Assembly: GCA_029942185.1 (NCBI GenBank)
Contig: JAOZTK010000003.1
Coordinates: forward strand, 1 to 44,564
Direction of reading: 5' to 3'
From: Flavobacteriaceae bacterium
GTDB taxonomy: Bacteria; Bacteroidota; Bacteroidia; Flavobacteriales; Flavobacteriaceae
Length of the DNA stretch: 44,564 bases
The notes under the pieces are model-generated. The model ran no database searches. It saw only the letters and a list, made by a program, of their open reading frames with translations, and was not told the origin of the DNA. This document shows positions 44,387 through 44,564 of this stretch, piece after piece. The translations under genes were made by a program, and so were the position numbers. Each line of letters starts with the position of its first letter. The stretch's first letter is position 1.

Positions 44387-44564
44387 TACCCATATAAATA
44401 ATACGAATTAAGAATCTGTAACTTCACTGATTCTGACTGTGGAAATAATTATTTTTTAAAAAAAGGGAGTTATTAAAAAACCATACATTAACTTTGCTTT
44501 AACAAAGATTACAGGCTTATTAGTGTAACTTTAGATTTTGTTTTCAGGACGAAAACTAAAAGGA

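Larger units (their letters stand above)
44242..44564. other. Intergenic region rich in inverted repeats at the right edge
   Basis: No gene seen. It holds a 15-bp-arm inverted repeat with a four-base bulge (44278-44292 with 44319-44337), the palindrome ACAGTACTGT (44297-44306) in its loop, and a 26-bp inverted repeat with 11 of 12 pairs (44361-44386). TAACTTTG at 44489-44496 fits the -7 consensus and may serve a gene beyond the window. Confidence 0.6.

Noticed and set aside
1-44564. CRISPR array, prophage, insertion sequence or toxin-antitoxin pair
   Set aside because: No regularly spaced repeats, no cas, phage, transposase or recognisable toxin genes were found on either strand.

Overview
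The window is a chromosomal segment from a low-GC member of the Bacteroidota, most likely family Flavobacteriaceae. The lineage is inferred from several things. There is a fused lpxC-fabZ gene and an lpxD/lpxC-fabZ/lpxA/efp/sucD cluster. There is a SusC-like TonB receptor paired with a DUF4249 lipoprotein, and many short lipoproteins. Several promoters fit the Bacteroidota form, TTTG-like at -33 and TAnnTTTG at -7, and recognisable Shine-Dalgarno sequences are nearly absent. No phage, IS transposase, integrase, CRISPR array or rRNA was found.

Layout. (1) Positions 1-2050 are an accessory zone: two genes (RDD membrane protein; secreted HEAT-like protein), each bracketed by its own complementary arms and each followed by an identical 51-bp repeat. 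This resembles gene cassettes and is the most unusual structure here. (2) Positions 2181-9880 hold a HerA-like ATPase, a lipoprotein, folD, a tandem pair of GT39-like membrane glycosyltransferases, ffh and tRNA-Leu(GAG). (3) Positions 9940-17000 hold aroK and a four-gene minus-strand TonB receptor operon. (4) Positions 17445-22330 hold the lipid A/translation/TCA cluster lpxD, lpxC-fabZ, lpxA, efp, sucD, closed by a terminator shared with convergent pepT. (5) Positions 22349-30790 hold pepT, a lipoprotein, a UvrD/PcrA helicase with a palindrome inside its promoter, DUF1853, a TPMT-like methyltransferase, an S4 RNA-binding protein, an FKBP lipoprotein, and a sigma-70 factor followed by a 47-residue ORF. 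(6) Positions 30811-37762, all minus strand, hold a carboxyltransferase subunit, a coiled-coil membrane protein, ruvX, a TPR protein and gyrA. (7) Positions 38010-44241 hold clpC with a secreted beta-propeller gene, a His-rich lipoprotein abutting umuD, umuC, and a small basic ORF on the opposite strand.

Functional links. The lpx genes act in order in lipid A acylation, and FabZ is fused to LpxC at the branch point with fatty acid synthesis. The TonB receptor, DUF4249 lipoprotein and MG2/plug-like protein probably form one outer-membrane uptake or surface complex. UmuD and UmuC form an error-prone polymerase V pair. UvrD, RuvX and GyrA serve repair and topology. Most of the remainder is ordinary core genome. 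All calls come from reading sequence and translations; no database search was run.
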